A stretch of DNA of 6,854 nt from Clostridia bacterium (GTDB taxonomy: Bacteria > Bacillota > Clostridia > Christensenellales > Borkfalkiaceae). A model generated the notes under the pieces. The model searched no databases. It saw only the letters and a program-made list of their open reading frames with translations, and had not been told where the DNA came from. Within the stretch, counting starts at the first letter, position 1. The number at the start of each line of letters is the position of its first letter. Shown piece by piece: positions 6,796 through 6,854 of the stretch. The stretch is from assembly GCA_017505675.1 (NCBI GenBank), contig JAFVOV010000042.1, forward strand, positions 1 to 6,854, read 5' to 3'. The position numbers and the translations under genes are program-made.

Positions 6796-6854
6796 AAACA
6801 GTTTAAGTATTTTAAATATACCATAAAAGGAACAAAAACTGTAGTTATGGAACA
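6796..6854 (+). other. Open in-frame continuation after the lipoprotein stop
   Basis: In the lipoprotein frame, the codons after the TAA read KQFKYFKYTIKGTKTVVME and remain open to the window edge. The lysine/aromatic alternation is like a final beta strand of the domain that was cut off by the stop. This could be the remainder of a broken lipoprotein gene. Twenty open codons can occur by chance, so the case is moderate. An alternative is that ATG 6847 starts a new gene, but the nearest purine-rich site, AAAAGGA at about 6825-6831, is 15 bases away, which is too far. Confidence 0.35.

Noticed and set aside
6609..6824. 71-codon - strand frame opposite the lipoprotein gene
   Set aside because: It has no ribosome site or domain, and the sense frame has a clear lipobox, promoter and ribosome site.

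Overview
The window carries the end of a core bacterial operon followed by a small accessory locus. The operon order plsX-rnc-smc-ftsY, the AT-leaning coding sequence, purine-rich Shine-Dalgarno sites and a short FtsY without a long acidic N-terminal domain all suggest a low-GC Gram-positive bacterium, probably an uncultured Clostridia-like Bacillota. This is inferred from gene order and protein motifs, and no species call is possible.

Bases 1-6092 hold four genes on the + strand, packed as one transcription unit. plsX (5' end cut by the window; first step of phosphatidic acid synthesis) overlaps rnc (RNase III) by one base. rnc overlaps smc (chromosome-organising ATPase, GTG start) by four bases. 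ftsY (SRP receptor GTPase) follows smc after 16 bases. The grouping links lipid synthesis, RNA processing, chromosome segregation and membrane protein targeting, and is familiar from Bacillota. Two points differ from the Bacillus subtilis arrangement: no fabD, fabG or acpP lies between plsX and rnc, and no ylxM-ffh follows ftsY. The RNase III also has Ser where a metal-binding Asp is expected.

Bases 6096-6128 form a strong hairpin with T-runs on both sides, a bidirectional terminator shared by ftsY and the convergent gene after it.

Bases 6127-6854 are clearly more AT-rich and look like an accessory two-gene locus. A 69-residue XRE/Cro-type repressor (- strand) is divergent from a small lipoprotein gene (+ strand). 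The space between them holds a near-consensus promoter for the lipoprotein gene, a perfect -10 box for the repressor gene, and three copies of a 17-bp operator, TAGTC-N7-GACTA. The operators sit on the repressor -10 region, on the lipoprotein -35 box and on the lipoprotein transcription start. This is a compact self-contained switch, and it is the most distinctive feature here. The lipoprotein frame stops at 6793-6795, yet the same frame stays open with plausible protein sequence to the window edge, so the gene may be broken by a nonsense change.

I see no RNA genes, CRISPR arrays, insertion sequences or defence genes. The window is mostly ordinary core genome plus one small regulated accessory locus; I do not see a clearly new biological system.
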